Shown: positions 40,842 to 53,830, counted from the first letter of the stretch. The stretch: 64,000 nucleotides of DNA from Nocardia niigatensis NBRC 100131 (GCF_000308655.1 NZ_BAGC01000026.1:1-64000), one strand, 5' to 3'. The notes: generated by a model not told the origin, from the letters alone. Numbers and translations are program-made.

Positions 40842-42413
40842 GTGATCGCAGGGCATTACCGCCTGGTCGAACGGATTGGTAGCGGCGGCACAGGTGTCGT
40901 CTGGCGAGCCGTGGATCAGCGGCTCGAACGTTCCGTGGCGGTCAAGCAGATCCTCACCCAGCCGAGCCTGTCGGATGCGGACAAGGACATCGTGCGGCAG
41001 CGTGCCGCGCGCGAGGCGCGCAACGCGGCCCGGTTCCAGCACCCGAACGCCATCGTCGTATTCGACATCACCGAGCACGAGGGTGACCCGTGCCTGGTGA
41101 TGGAGTATCTGCCATCGCAGAGTCTGGCGGTGGTGCTGTCCGCGCAGGGCACGCTGCCGCTGCCGCAGGTCGCCCGCATCGGCGAACAGGTGGCATCCGC
41201 GCTCATCGCCGCGCATCGCGCCGGGATCGTCCACCGCGACGTCAAGCCCGGCAACATCCTGCTCGGCGACAACGGCGCGGTGAAGATCACCGACTTCGGC
41301 ATCGCCAAGTCCAAGGGTGACGTCACCCTGACCGCCACCGGGCTCATCTCCGGCACCGCCGCCTACCTCGCCCCCGAGGTCGCGCGCGGCGCCGAGCCGA
41401 CCCCGGCCGCGGACGTATTCGCCTTGGGCGCCACGCTCTTCCACGCTCTGGAAGGCGAACCGCCCTACGGCACCAACCCGAATCCGCTGGCGCTGCTGTA
41501 CGCGGCCGCCAACGGCCAGATCAGCGAACCGCGCAATGCCGGACCGCTCAGCGATCTGCTGCTCAGCCTGCTCAGTTTCGAGCCGGAGGACCGGCCGAGC
41601 ATGCTGGACGTGCGCGACATCATGGCCGAATTCGCCGAGGTGGGCCCGGATGCCGAGGCCACCCGGGTGCTGGCCGCCCGGCGCGCCGGCCCGGCCACCC
41701 CGTCGGCGGGCGCAGCACAGCGGCAGACCCGGCAGATGGAGCGCCGCGGATCGGCCAGTGCCGACATCCCGACCGGTGCCATGAGCCAGGCGCAGCTGCT
41801 GGAGACCCCGCCGCCGCGCCCGCCCATGAACGCCGGGCCGCCGACCCGCAATCACCCTGCGCCCGAATCGGATTCGGCGCCGGCCTCCAAGAAGAAGTTC
41901 GTCTGGATCGGACTCGCCGCGGTCGTCGTGATCGCCGGCGGCATCGTGTTCGGCCTGCTCGGCAACTCCGGATCGAGCGGCCCGTCGAGCGCGAGCGGGC
42001 AGACGACCTCCGCCAAGCCGTCGGTCACGGCCAGCGCCACCAAGGGCGCGCCCTCCGGGCTGGGTCAGACCAAGAGCACGTCGCCGGTCAGCGTGGGTAC
42101 GGGCGCGGACGCCGTGGACAAGTTCTACGACGCCATCGTCTACAGCCGCTTCCAGGACGCGTGGAGCCGGCTCACCCCCGCCGCGCAGCAGGTGTACGGC
42201 AGTTCGACCGCGTTCCAGACCTACTGGACGCAGAATCCGATCCAGCGCTACTCGACCATCGAGGGCGCGCGGGGTTCGGACAGCACCAATGCCGATGGGT
42301 CGGTGGACATCTCACTGGCCAGCCTGACCACCAAGAACGGCAACAAGTCGGTGACGCTGCGGGTGATCGACCCGGGCAGCGGCAACCTGCTCATCGACAG
42401 TGACACCAAGTAG
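40842..42413 (+). CDS. Membrane Ser/Thr protein kinase (Pkn type)
   Basis: This 523-residue Hanks-type kinase has its glycine loop IGSGGTGVV near 13-21, Lys in AVKQI, catalytic HRDVKPGNI, DFG in ITDFGIAKS and activation loop TATGLISGTAAYLAPE. A linker rich in Pro and Gln follows, then one membrane helix at about 353-373 (VWIGLAAVVVIAGGIVFGLLG). An extracellular domain of about 145 residues (DAVDKFYDAIVYSRFQDAWSRL) has no PASTA repeats and looks like a small NTF2-like fold. It resembles the PknD/PknI-type architecture, not PknB. GTG start; a strong terminator follows. Confidence 0.92.
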   Translation: MIAGHYRLVERIGSGGTGVVWRAVDQRLERSVAVKQILTQPSLSDADKDIVRQRAAREARNAARFQHPNAIVVFDITEHEGDPCLVMEYLPSQSLAVVLSAQGTLPLPQVARIGEQVASALIAAHRAGIVHRDVKPGNILLGDNGAVKITDFGIAKSKGDVTLTATGLISGTAAYLAPEVARGAEPTPAADVFALGATLFHALEGEPPYGTNPNPLALLYAAANGQISEPRNAGPLSDLLLSLLSFEPEDRPSMLDVRDIMAEFAEVGPDAEATRVLAARRAGPATPSAGAAQRQTRQMERRGSASADIPTGAMSQAQLLETPPPRPPMNAGPPTRNHPAPESDSAPASKKKFVWIGLAAVVVIAGGIVFGLLGNSGSSGPSSASGQTTSAKPSVTASATKGAPSGLGQTKSTSPVSVGTGADAVDKFYDAIVYSRFQDAWSRLTPAAQQVYGSSTAFQTYWTQNPIQRYSTIEGARGSDSTNADGSVDISLASLTTKNGNKSVTLRVIDPGSGNLLIDSDTK

Positions 42414-42434
42414 CAGCATTCGGCTGAAAGTACT

Positions 42435-42470
42435 GCGCCGCACCGGATCACCGGTGTGGCGCTGTTCTTT
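42435..42470 (+). terminator. Rho-independent terminator of the kinase gene
   Basis: GCGCCGCACCGG (42435-42446) pairs with CCGGTGTGGCGC (42451-42462) with one G:U pair and an ATCA loop, followed by TGTTCTTTT. It starts 22 nt after the stop. Confidence 0.85.
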
Positions 42471-42490
42471 TCCGTAGCCCGCCCGGTCGT

Positions 42491-42721
42491 TCAACGGTGC
42501 TCGGCGTTCCCCGCCGCGACCGCGGCCAGCAGCCGCAGCGCGTCGGCGCTGGGAGAGCCAGGCTCGACGTGGTGGGCGACCATGGCCTGGTCGGAATCGT
42601 CGGGGAGCCGGAAGGTTTCGAAGCCGAGCTCCAGGCGGCCCACGATCGGATGCCGGTAGATATGGCCGCCGAAGGTCTTGTCCTCGAGCTCGTGCCGCTG
42701 CCACAGTTTCGCGAATTCCGG
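42491..42721 (-). pseudogene. C-terminal fragment of an MmyB-type regulator
   Basis: The frame ending at 42491 encodes about 77 residues typical of the ligand-binding domain of MmyB-like XRE regulators: PEFAKLWQRHELEDKTFGG, HPIVGRLELGFETFRLPDD, and EPGSPSADALRLLA. The HTH and the first half of the sensor domain are missing. At about 42721 the sequence runs straight into an aldo/keto reductase fragment on the other strand. Confidence 0.75.
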
Positions 42722-43592
42722 GGGCGGCGCGGGTTGCGGTTCGCCTGGGGCGGCCAGGACGACGCGGATTCCATCGCCACCATCCGCCGCTCCGTCGAGG
42801 ACCGGCGTGAACTGGATCGACACCGCCGCGGTCTACGGGCTCGGCCACTCCGAAGAAGTAGTCGCGAAGGCGATCCACGCACTGCCCGAGGCCGATCGGC
42901 CGTTCGTCTTCACCAAGGCCGGACTGGTCTGCGACGAGAACGACCGCGCCGCCGCGCCCAAGCGCATCATGGCCGCCGCCGGCGTCCGCCGCGAGCTCGA
43001 GGACTCGCTGCGCCGGCTGAACGTCGAGCGCATCGACCTCTACCAGGTGCACTGGCCCGACACCGGTGCCGCCCTGGACTTCTCGGCCCCGGACGGGGTG
43101 GAGCCCGCCGTGGCGACCCCGCTCGAGAAGTACTGGCAGACCATGGCCGACCTCGTCGAAGAGGGCAAGGTCCGCGCCATCGGACTGTCCAATCACGATG
43201 TGCCGCAACTGGGGATCGCCGAGGCCGTCGCCCATGTCGACGCCAGCCGGTCGCAGTTCTCGCTGATCAAGCGGGAAGCGGCCGGCGAATTGGCCTGGGC
43301 GGCAGCGCATCACACGGCGGCATCGTCTACCAGCCGCAGCACTCCGGCCTGCTGACCGGCGCTTTCTCCGCCGAGCGGGTCGCGAACCTGCCGGACGACG
43401 ACTGGCGCAGGGCTTCCCGGAGTTCACCACCGAGCTCGACCGCAACCTCGCGCTGGTGGAGGCGCTGCGCCCGATCGCCGCGGCCCACGGCACCACCGTC
43501 GGATCGGTGGCCATCGCCTGGACGCTGACCCGGCCCGGTGTCACCGGCGCCATCGTCGGCGCCCGCCGCCCCGAGCAGGTAGGGTCGGGCGC
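42722..43592 (+). pseudogene. Aldo/keto reductase remnant, truncated and frameshifted
   Basis: Three frames together give an aldo/keto reductase. They begin FAWGGQDDADSIATIRRSVED (frame change near 42803), then GVNWIDTAAVYGLGHSEEVV and onward to SQFSLIKREAAGELAW (change near 43314). Next comes GGIVYQPQHSGLLTGAFSAE (change near 43411), then ALVEALRPIAAAHGTTVGSV up to GARRPEQV. The first strand of the barrel and the C-terminal helix are absent. The catalytic-type tyrosine in AAVYGLG remains. The next gene's start directly follows the broken end. It cannot make a working enzyme. Confidence 0.8.
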
Positions 43593-43889
43593 ATGGGTAC
43601 GCGGATTCGATCGACGGCGCTGCTGGTGGGCGCGCTCGTGGTCTCCGCGTGGGCGGTGCTGTATCTGGCCGCCGCCACCCCTGATTCGCTGCTCGTCCTC
43701 GGTGCCGCCGCGCTGGTCGCGGTGACCGCGGCGGTGCTGTCGGCGCGCGGTCCGCTGCTCGCGGCCACCACCCACGTCGGTCCCGCGGAATCCGCCGGAC
43801 GGCGGCGTCGCGGCGCCTTCCTGCGGCAGAGCAATCCCGACGCCCCGGGCCGCCCGCGCCCGCGCGCACCCGGAGCCCTCGCGGCCTGA
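43593..43889 (+). CDS. DUF6412-like small membrane protein upstream of yidC
   Basis: This 98-residue protein has two membrane helices (TALLVGALVVSAWAVLYLAA and SLLVLGAAALVAVTAAVL), then a basic, Pro-rich cytoplasmic tail (GRRRRGAFLRQSNPDAPG). Proteins of this kind occur directly before a short yidC in related actinobacteria. The ATG lies at the very end of the aldo/keto reductase remnant, so its promoter may lie inside that remnant. A role with YidC in membrane insertion is an inference from position. Confidence 0.72.
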   Translation: MGTRIRSTALLVGALVVSAWAVLYLAAATPDSLLVLGAAALVAVTAAVLSARGPLLAATTHVGPAESAGRRRRGAFLRQSNPDAPGRPRPRAPGALAA

Positions 43890-43994
43890 CCGCGCCCGCG
43901 CGACCTGACCGGTCGGGCGCCGTCGGGTTCTTCGCCGTCCCGAATCCCCCTTCGCCCGCACGCGTGTGCGGGCAGTGCGCAGCGAGGTGCTCCC

Positions 43995-44771
43995 GTGCTC
44001 GATTTCATCTACTACCCCGTGTCCGCCGTGTTGTGGTTGTGGCACACCGCCTTCGCGTCGGTGCTCGGCGCGACCAGTGGCCTGGCCTGGGTGCTGGCCA
44101 TCGTGTTCCTGGTCATGACCCTGCGGGCGCTGCTGATCCGCCCGTTCATCGCGCAGCTGAAGTTCTCCCGGGCGCTGGCCGAGATGCAGCCCAAACTGCA
44201 GGAGATCAAGCGCAAGCACGCGGGCGACCGCGAGCAGCAGGCGCTGGCCATGCAGGAGCTGCAGAAGGAGTCCGGCGTCAACGTCCTGACCGGATTCCTG
44301 CCGATCATCGGCCAGACGGTGGTCTTCATCGGCCTCTATCACGTGCTGCGGTCCTTCCAGCCCGGTCACACCGAGAACTACGTCTTCAATGCCGGGCAGG
44401 TGCAGTCCTTCCTGGATGCCAAACTGTTCGGCGCGCCGCTGGAAGCCACCCTGTCCACGGCGGGTTCGTCGTTCGGAACCGTTGCCGCCGTGGCGATTCC
44501 GCTCATGATCATCGCCGCGATCGCCACCCACTTCACGGCCCGCGCCGCCGTCGCCCGCCAGCCGGAACCGGCCGAGGGCGCGGCGGGCTCGCAGGTGCGG
44601 ATCATGAACACGCTCTCGCAATGGGTGTTCCCCGCGGGCGCTCTGCTGGTCGGGCCCGTCATGCCGATCGCCATCCTGCTGTACTTCGTCACCCAGAACG
44701 CGTGGACCTTCGCCCAGCAACATCTGGTGGCCGCCCGCTTCGGCCCGGAGGCCGCCCGCGACACGGTCTGA
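43995..44771 (+). CDS. yidC: YidC/Oxa1-family membrane insertase (short second copy)
   Basis: YidC inserts proteins into the membrane. This 258-residue copy has the family start MLDFIYYPVSAVLWLWHTAF and the conserved arginine region LRALLIRPFIAQLKFSRAL. A cytoplasmic hairpin (EMQPKLQEIKRKHAGDREQQ) and three further membrane segments complete it. It is shorter than the main actinobacterial YidC (about 350 residues or more), which usually sits by rnpA at the replication origin. So this is probably a second paralogue. Confidence 0.9.
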   Translation: MLDFIYYPVSAVLWLWHTAFASVLGATSGLAWVLAIVFLVMTLRALLIRPFIAQLKFSRALAEMQPKLQEIKRKHAGDREQQALAMQELQKESGVNVLTGFLPIIGQTVVFIGLYHVLRSFQPGHTENYVFNAGQVQSFLDAKLFGAPLEATLSTAGSSFGTVAAVAIPLMIIAAIATHFTARAAVARQPEPAEGAAGSQVRIMNTLSQWVFPAGALLVGPVMPIAILLYFVTQNAWTFAQQHLVAARFGPEAARDTV

Positions 44772-44884
44772 GCGCGGCCGCCGCCCGCCCGCCATAACCG
44801 CCGGTCCGGCGCATGTTCGCGGGTCGCGGGCCCCGAACGCGCGCGCGGGCTCGGCCGCGACGTAAAGCGCTGGCGGTGACCCGA

Positions 44885-44890
44885 TAGGCT
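44885..44890 (+). promoter_or_regulatory. Candidate -10 for the hisD operon
   Basis: TAGGCT lies 76 bp before the hisD ATG, giving a leader of about 70 nt. I see no run of histidine codons or T-box in the leader. The 195-bp gap from yidC holds no gene. Confidence 0.4.
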
Positions 44891-44966
44891 GGTAGCTGGT
44901 CGCAAGCGGTTTCGGCCGCATCGCGAACCCCTGGACAACCAGCACAGACAAGGACTGCACAGCGCT

Positions 44967-48071
<3,105 letters not shown>

Positions 48072-48075
<4 letters not shown>

Positions 48076-48710
48076 CCAAGAGGATCGCGCTGCTGGACTA
48101 CGGCTCCGGCAACCTGCACTCGGCGAGCCGCGCTCTGGCCCGCACGGGCGCCGACGTCACCATCACCGCCGACCCCGAGATCGCGCTCAACGCGGACGGT
48201 CTCGTGGTTCCCGGGGTCGGCGCGTACGCCGCCTGCATGGCCGGCCTGCTGTCCGTGCGCGGCGACCGCATCATCGGCAGGCGGCTCTCCGGCGGCCGCC
48301 CGGTGCTCGGCATCTGCGTCGGCATGCAGATCCTGTTCGAGCGCGGTGTCGAATTCGGCGTCGAGACCGAGGGCTGCGGCGAATGGCCCGGCACGGTCGA
48401 GCGCCTGGACGCGCCGATTCTGCCGCACATGGGCTGGAACACGGTCAAGGCTCCCGACGACAGTGTCCTGTTCGCGGGCATGGACGCCGACACCCGCTTC
48501 TACTTCGTGCACTCCTATGCCGCCCAGCACTGGGCCTGGACCGAGGACGACGGCTCCCAGATCGCCCCGGCCAAGCTGACCTGGGCCGAGCACGGCGTCC
48601 CGTTCCTCGCCGCGGTGGAGAACGGGCCGTTGAGCGCCACCCAGTTCCACCCGGAGAAGTCCGGCGACGCGGGCGCTCAGCTGCTGCGCAACTGGATCGA
48701 CTCGATCTGA
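48072..48710 (+). CDS. hisH: Imidazole glycerol phosphate synthase, glutaminase subunit
   Basis: HisH releases ammonia from glutamine for HisF. The 212-residue class I amidotransferase has [11 protein letters not shown], the nucleophile Cys82 in LGICVGMQ and the His-Glu pair in [10 protein letters not shown]. Its partner hisF lies 3.5 kb downstream, beyond an inserted set of genes, although HisH and HisF form a complex. A strong terminator follows its stop. Confidence 0.97.
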
Positions 48711-48730
48711 TCGATCGGCCCCGAACGACC

Positions 48731-48766
48731 GAAACCCCCGCCACCGGCGGGGGTTTCGCTCTTTTT
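48731..48766 (+). terminator. Strong rho-independent terminator after hisH
   Basis: GAAACCCCCGCC (48731-48742) pairs perfectly with GGCGGGGGTTTC (48746-48757) around an ACC triloop, followed by GCTCTTTTT. It overlaps the stop codon of the convergent gene by one base. It closes the hisDCBH operon. Confidence 0.95.
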
Positions 48767-49239
48767 CAGGCCGCGGCGGGCTGCGGCCGGGTGCCGACCG
48801 ACCAGACCGGGTTGGAGGCGACGCTCGAGAACCGCCAGCCCTCGGTGGTGCGGACGGCGTCGAAGCGGTAGACCTCGCCCAGGGTGAGGCGAGGCTGCGC
48901 GCCGAGGCTCGGGTCCTGGGCAGGACCCCAGGCGAAGATGACCACGAGATTGGCGCGAACCGTGGCGGTGTCGCCATCCAGATCGACGAGTATCCCGCTG
49001 ATGACGTGCTGGATTCGCCTGTCGGGGAAGTGGTTTCGACTGGCCTGGGTGACCAGTGCGCGGCGGCCGACGGCCAGACCGCCGGGCGTGCGCGCGGTGG
49101 CATCGGCGGTGTAGAGGGCGGCGAGTTCGTCCCAGTCGCCCTCGTCGAGGGCGCGCCCGAGGCGGTGGACGAGTTCGGTGATCTCGAATTTGTCGGCCAG
49201 ATCCCGGATCTGCCGGGTGCTGGTGTCGATCGCGTTCAT
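48766..49239 (-). CDS. SnoaL/NTF2-like protein
   Basis: This 157-residue protein is of the SnoaL-like NTF2 fold: ELVHRLGRALDEGDWDELAALYTADA with the usual two helices and strand (about 21-46), HVISGILVDLDGDTATVRANLVVIF, and a last strand ending NPVWSVG. The family includes polyketide cyclases, hydratases and binding proteins; no specific role can be given. It is divergent from a marR gene, and the gap carries three GTTGG/CCAAC dyads, so it is the likely MarR target. Confidence 0.82.
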   Translation of the reverse strand: MNAIDTSTRQIRDLADKFEITELVHRLGRALDEGDWDELAALYTADATARTPGGLAVGRRALVTQASRNHFPDRRIQHVISGILVDLDGDTATVRANLVVIFAWGPAQDPSLGAQPRLTLGEVYRFDAVRTTEGWRFSSVASNPVWSVGTRPQPAAA

Positions 49240-49262
49240 GGCTACGGTCTTTCGACGAGATT

Positions 49263-49326
49263 GTTGGTAAGTCCAACGTTGGTGAAGCCAATGTAGCCGA
49301 TCGTGGGTCTCCCCAACAAGTGTTGG
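49263..49326. promoter_or_regulatory. Three GTTGG/CCAAC dyads between the SnoaL and marR genes
   Basis: GTTGG-TAAGT-CCAAC (49263-49277) is followed directly by GTTGG-TGAAG-CCAAT (49278-49292). CCAAC-AAGT-GTTGG is at 49313-49326. The last is next to an extended -10-like TAGATT (49327-49332), 6 nt before the marR ATG; the first two cover the SnoaL promoter side. Confidence 0.78.
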
Positions 49327-49338
49327 TAGATTCCCCGC

Positions 49339-49794
49339 ATGGACACCGCGCCCGCAGGCGCCTCCGGCCGGCTCCGCGCCCTCCCCACCCGCCTCATCGG
49401 CCAGGTCGCCCTCATCGCCAACCGCTGCACCGAGAAAGCCCTGGAGCAGACAGGCTCCCGCCGCTACCACTACGCCCTGCTCGCCACTCTCGACGAACAG
49501 GGCCCGCTGAGCCAGGCCGAAGCGGGCCGCCGTACCGGCATCGACCGCAGCGACGTCGTGGCCGCGGTCAACGATCTGGCCGACCGCGGCCTGCTACACC
49601 GCACCCCGGATCCGGCCGACCGCCGCCGCAACACCCTCACCCTGACTCCCGCCGGGCGGGCCCACCTCGCCGACCTCGACGAACGACTGGAAGCCGCGCA
49701 GCGGCAACTACTCCCGGGCTTCACCGCCGCCGAACGCGCCAATTTCGTCCTGACGCTGAACCGGATCCTCGAGTCCCAGACCCGGGACAGCTGA
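49339..49794 (+). CDS. MarR-family regulator
   Basis: This 151-residue MarR protein has dimerisation helices at both ends, the winged helix LSQAEAGRRTGIDRSDVVAAV and the wing HRTPDPADRRRNTLTLTPAG. It probably represses itself and the divergent SnoaL gene through the dyads in between. The -10-like TAGATT 6 nt before the ATG suggests a leaderless message. The ligand is unknown. Confidence 0.88.
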   Translation: MDTAPAGASGRLRALPTRLIGQVALIANRCTEKALEQTGSRRYHYALLATLDEQGPLSQAEAGRRTGIDRSDVVAAVNDLADRGLLHRTPDPADRRRNTLTLTPAGRAHLADLDERLEAAQRQLLPGFTAAERANFVLTLNRILESQTRDS

Positions 49795-49822
49795 TCGAAA
49801 CCGGTCGGCGCTCAGACGACGG

Positions 49823-50494
49823 TCAGCACTTGGTCGAGCCGGGCGTCTCGCCCGTCGAGGTGACCTCGGGCGGCCGCCCGATCATCTGCACCTTGCTTCC
49901 GTCCCAATGGAATTGGACGCAGTAGTAGGTGCCGTCGGCGCAGGCGTTGCAGCTGCCCGGGATCTTGTAGCGCAGGCCCACGGTGTCGTCGGTGGTGCGA
50001 CCCGGATCCGGTGCGATGAAGGTGTTCCAATTCGATTCCGCCGTACCGACATAACCGCCCTGATGGAACAGCAGTACCTGCATCGGCGAGCTGCTCGTCG
50101 CGCCCTGGATGGTGATCAGGTAGGCCGACAGTGTCGAGCAGATGTCATTGACGGACGTCTTCTCTCCCACGGCGGGCACGTCCCACTTCCACGTGTCTCC
50201 CGACCCCGAGCGGATGGGCGTCAGGGTCGCGGCCGCGTTCCGGATCGCCGCCGAATCGGGTCGGCACGCCTGCCCTCCCGCGCCGTCGGCTGTGGTCCGC
50301 GGCGCCCTACCCGGGTTGCTCGTCGTAATCTCGGCGGGTGGCTGCTGCGCTGAGCTCGCCGCTGTGACCACCGCGGTCTGTGTGGTCGTCCCCGCTGTAC
50401 TCGGCTGCGCGACCGTCCCGCCATCGCCGCCGCCACACCCCGCCAGGGCGGCGACCATGACGAGCACTCCCATCCCGATGCCCACGTTCCGCAC
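49823..50494 (-). CDS. LppP/LprE-type lipoprotein
   Basis: This 223-residue exported protein has a basic start (VRNVGIG), a hydrophobic stretch and the lipobox LAGC, then a Ser/Thr/Gln-rich linker. The mature domain has conserved cysteines ([18 protein letters not shown]) and [14 protein letters not shown], as in the LppP/LprE family of mycobacterial lipoproteins. The function is unknown. GGAGGGAG lies before the GTG start. It is divergent from priA. Confidence 0.8.
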   Translation of the reverse strand: MRNVGIGMGVLVMVAALAGCGGGDGGTVAQPSTAGTTTQTAVVTAASSAQQPPAEITTSNPGRAPRTTADGAGGQACRPDSAAIRNAAATLTPIRSGSGDTWKWDVPAVGEKTSVNDICSTLSAYLITIQGATSSSPMQVLLFHQGGYVGTAESNWNTFIAPDPGRTTDDTVGLRYKIPGSCNACADGTYYCVQFHWDGSKVQMIGRPPEVTSTGETPGSTKC

Positions 50495-50641
50495 GACGAG
50501 CTCCCTCCAGTTCGACCTCGGCCTGCCCTCAGCGTGACAGCAAGCCTGCGATCGCACCACGGAAATCCCTACCGTCGAGTTCCGCGGTCACCGGCGCCCG
50601 ATACGGTTCACCCTGCGGTCGGTGTGACGTCGGGCAACCAC

Positions 50642-50647
50642 TACGCT
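50642..50647 (+). promoter_or_regulatory. -10 hexamer of a probable leaderless priA promoter
   Basis: TACGCT ends 6 nt before the priA GTG, with no ribosome-binding site between. It starts the second histidine operon. Confidence 0.55.
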
Positions 50648-50653
50648 TACCCC

Positions 50654-51385
50654 GTGAGTCTTGTGCTGCTACCTGCCGTCGATGTCGCCAATGGTGAGGC
50701 CGTGCGCCTGGTTCAGGGGGAGGCGGGCAGCGAAACCAATTACGGTTCGCCGCGGGACGCCGCGCTGGCGTGGCAGCAGGCCGGAGCCGAGTGGGTGCAT
50801 CTGGTGGATCTGGACGCCGCGTTCGGCAAGGGCTCCAATCGTGAACTGCTGGCCGGTGTCATCGGCGAACTGGATGTGAAGGTCGAGCTGTCGGGCGGTA
50901 TCCGCGACGACGAGTCCCTGAAGGCCGCGCTGGCCACCGGGTGCGCGCGCGTCAACCTCGGCACCGCCGCGATCGAGAACCCGGAGTGGTGCGCGCGCGC
51001 CATCGGCGAGTACGGCGACAAGATCGCCGTCGGCATGGACGTGAAGCTCATCGACGGCGAGTGGCGGCTGCGCGGACGCGGCTGGGTCACCGACGGCGGC
51101 GACCTGTGGGAGGTGCTCGAGCGCCTCGAGCGCGACGGCTGCTCGCGGTACGTGGTCACCGACGTCTCCAAGGACGGCACCCTGACCGGCCCGAACCTGG
51201 ATCTGCTGAGCCAGGTCGCCAATGCCTGCGAGGCCCCGGTCATCGCCTCCGGCGGCATCTCCGTCCTCGACGACCTGCGGGCCATCGCCACGCTGACCGA
51301 GGAGGGCGTCGAGGGCGCGATCATCGGCAAGGCCCTGTACGCGGGCCGGTTCACGCTGCCCGAAGCCCTGGCCGCGGTGCGATAG
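50654..51385 (+). CDS. priA: Bifunctional phosphoribosyl isomerase (HisA/TrpF)
   Basis: PriA isomerises both ProFAR (histidine) and phosphoribosyl anthranilate (tryptophan) in actinobacteria, which usually lack trpF. The 243-residue beta-barrel has the N-terminal Asp in [15 protein letters not shown], the second catalytic Asp in [15 protein letters not shown] and the C-terminal phosphate site [13 protein letters not shown]. No trpF is seen beside the trp genes, in agreement. GTG start. Confidence 0.95.
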   Translation: MSLVLLPAVDVANGEAVRLVQGEAGSETNYGSPRDAALAWQQAGAEWVHLVDLDAAFGKGSNRELLAGVIGELDVKVELSGGIRDDESLKAALATGCARVNLGTAAIENPEWCARAIGEYGDKIAVGMDVKLIDGEWRLRGRGWVTDGGDLWEVLERLERDGCSRYVVTDVSKDGTLTGPNLDLLSQVANACEAPVIASGGISVLDDLRAIATLTEEGVEGAIIGKALYAGRFTLPEALAAVR

Positions 51386-51391
51386 CCGCCC

Positions 51392-52206
51392 ATGGCCGCC
51401 GAACTCGCCGAACTGCTCGGCACCGCCGGCGCGGTGCTCGACTCCGCCGCACCGCGTTTCGTCGAGGGCATCGGGGCGCCGAGCGCGGTCGAGAAGGGAC
51501 GCAACGACTTCGCCACCGAACTCGACCTGGAACTCGAACGCACCATCTCCCAGCGTCTGAGTGAGCGCACCGGAATCCCGGTGCACGGCGAGGAATTCGG
51601 CGGCCCGAAGCTGACCTCGGGCACCGCCTGGGTGCTCGACCCGATCGACGGCACCTTCAACTACTCGGCTGGCAGTCCCATGTGCGGCATGCTGCTCTCG
51701 CTGGTGCGCGACGGCGTCCCCGTCATCGGCCTGACCTGGCTGCCCATCCTGGGCCAGCGCTACGCGGCCGTCGCCGGCGGCCCGCTGTTGCTCAACGGCA
51801 CCCCGCTGCCGCGGCTGGCGCCCGCCAAGCTGGCCACCGCCATGATCAGCTTCGGCAGCTTCAATATCGATGGGGCGGGCCGCATTCCGGGCATCTTCCG
51901 CTTCAACCTGCTGGGTGCGCTGAGCCGGCTCTCCGGTCGGCAGCGCATGTACGGCTCGACCGGCATCGACCTGGCCTACACCGCCTCCGGAATTCTGGGC
52001 GGCGCCGTGGTGTTCGGACATCATCCGTGGGACAACGCGGCGGGCGTGGTACTGGTCCGGGCCGCGGGCGGGGTGGTCACCGACCTGCTGGGCAAGGACT
52101 GGACCATCGAATCCGGTTCGGTGCTGGCCGCCGCCCCCGGCGTGCACGAGGAACTACTGGACCTGATCGCGGACACCGCCGATCGGGTCCGAGGAGAGGC
52201 AGAGCA

Positions 52207-52210
<4 letters not shown>
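51392..52210 (+). CDS. impA: Inositol monophosphatase-family protein
   Basis: This is a 272-residue metal-dependent phosphatase. The motifs are GEEFGG (first metal ligand), [17 protein letters not shown] and [17 protein letters not shown]. In M. tuberculosis impA sits in the same place between hisA and hisF. Position in a his operon raises the possibility that it acts as histidinol-phosphate phosphatase (the HisN role), but this is inference. It overlaps hisF by 4 bp (ATGA). Confidence 0.92.
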
Positions 52211-52976
<766 letters not shown>

Positions 52977-52980
<4 letters not shown>

Positions 52981-53336
52981 GCACCCTGGATCCCGCGATC
53001 GCGGCTCGCCTCAAGCGCAACTCCGACGGCCTGTTCGCCGCCATCGCGCAGGAGAAGAGCACCGGCGATGTGCTCATGATGGCGTGGATGGACGATGAGG
53101 CGCTGGCCCGGACCCTGGAAACCCGCAAGGGCACCTACTATTCGCGCTCGCGGCAGCAGTACTGGGTCAAGGGCGAGACCTCCGGCCACACCCAGTACGT
53201 GCACGAGGTACGGCTGGACTGCGACGGCGACACCGTGCTGCTCGTCGTCGACCAGGAGGGTGCGGCCTGCCACACCGGTACCCACACCTGCTTCGACACC
53301 GATGTGCTGCTGTCGCAGGGTGATTCGCTGCTCTAG
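52977..53336 (+). CDS. hisI: Phosphoribosyl-AMP cyclohydrolase
   Basis: HisI opens the purine ring of PR-AMP with zinc. The 119-residue single-domain enzyme shows [36 protein letters not shown], the metal site DCDGDTVLL and the zinc-binding [11 protein letters not shown]. The hisE function is not fused and not in the window. Its TAG shares a CTAG with the stop of the convergent MarR gene. Confidence 0.97.
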
Positions 53337-53830
53337 TCGGTGTCCGGTGAGCTGACGTCCAGATGCGAGATCGGCCGCCCGGAGCGGCCGAGCCCGCGGG
53401 CCATGCCCTTGTCCAGCTGGGCCACCAGCGTCTCGCCCAATGTGAGCAGCTGCATGATCTGCTCGGCGTCCAGTCCGTCGAACACCAGGCCGCGCACGCA
53501 TTCCAGATACCCGGGCGCGGCCTCGGTGATCTTCTGATATCCGGCGTCGGTCAGCACCGCCTGCGCCCCGCGACGTCCGGCAATGGTGACGCGCTCGGCC
53601 CAGCCCAGCCGTTCGAGTTTGGACACCACATGCGAGAGCCGCGATAGCGATGCGTTTGCTTTTTGCGCGAGCTCACTGAGCTGCAATCGGTGACCTGGTT
53701 CTTCGGAGAGCAGAGTCATTACGAAGTATTCGAAATGGGTAATCCCGGACTCGCGTTGCAGCTGGGTATCCAACGCGGCGGGAAGTCTGGTCGTGAGCGC
53801 GACAAGCGTACGCCAAGCTCGCTGTTCCAT
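53333..53830 (-). CDS. MarR-family regulator
   Basis: This 165-residue MarR protein has [17 protein letters not shown] for the first core helices, the recognition-helix region [20 protein letters not shown] and the wing [17 protein letters not shown]. An AGGTGG lies 9 nt before the chosen ATG; an ATG three codons earlier is possible. No obvious target is divergent from it, and the 180 bp upstream contain no clear dyad or gene. Its stop overlaps the hisI stop. Confidence 0.85.
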   Translation of the reverse strand: MEQRAWRTLVALTTRLPAALDTQLQRESGITHFEYFVMTLLSEEPGHRLQLSELAQKANASLSRLSHVVSKLERLGWAERVTIAGRRGAQAVLTDAGYQKITEAAPGYLECVRGLVFDGLDAEQIMQLLTLGETLVAQLDKGMARGLGRSGRPISHLDVSSPDTD

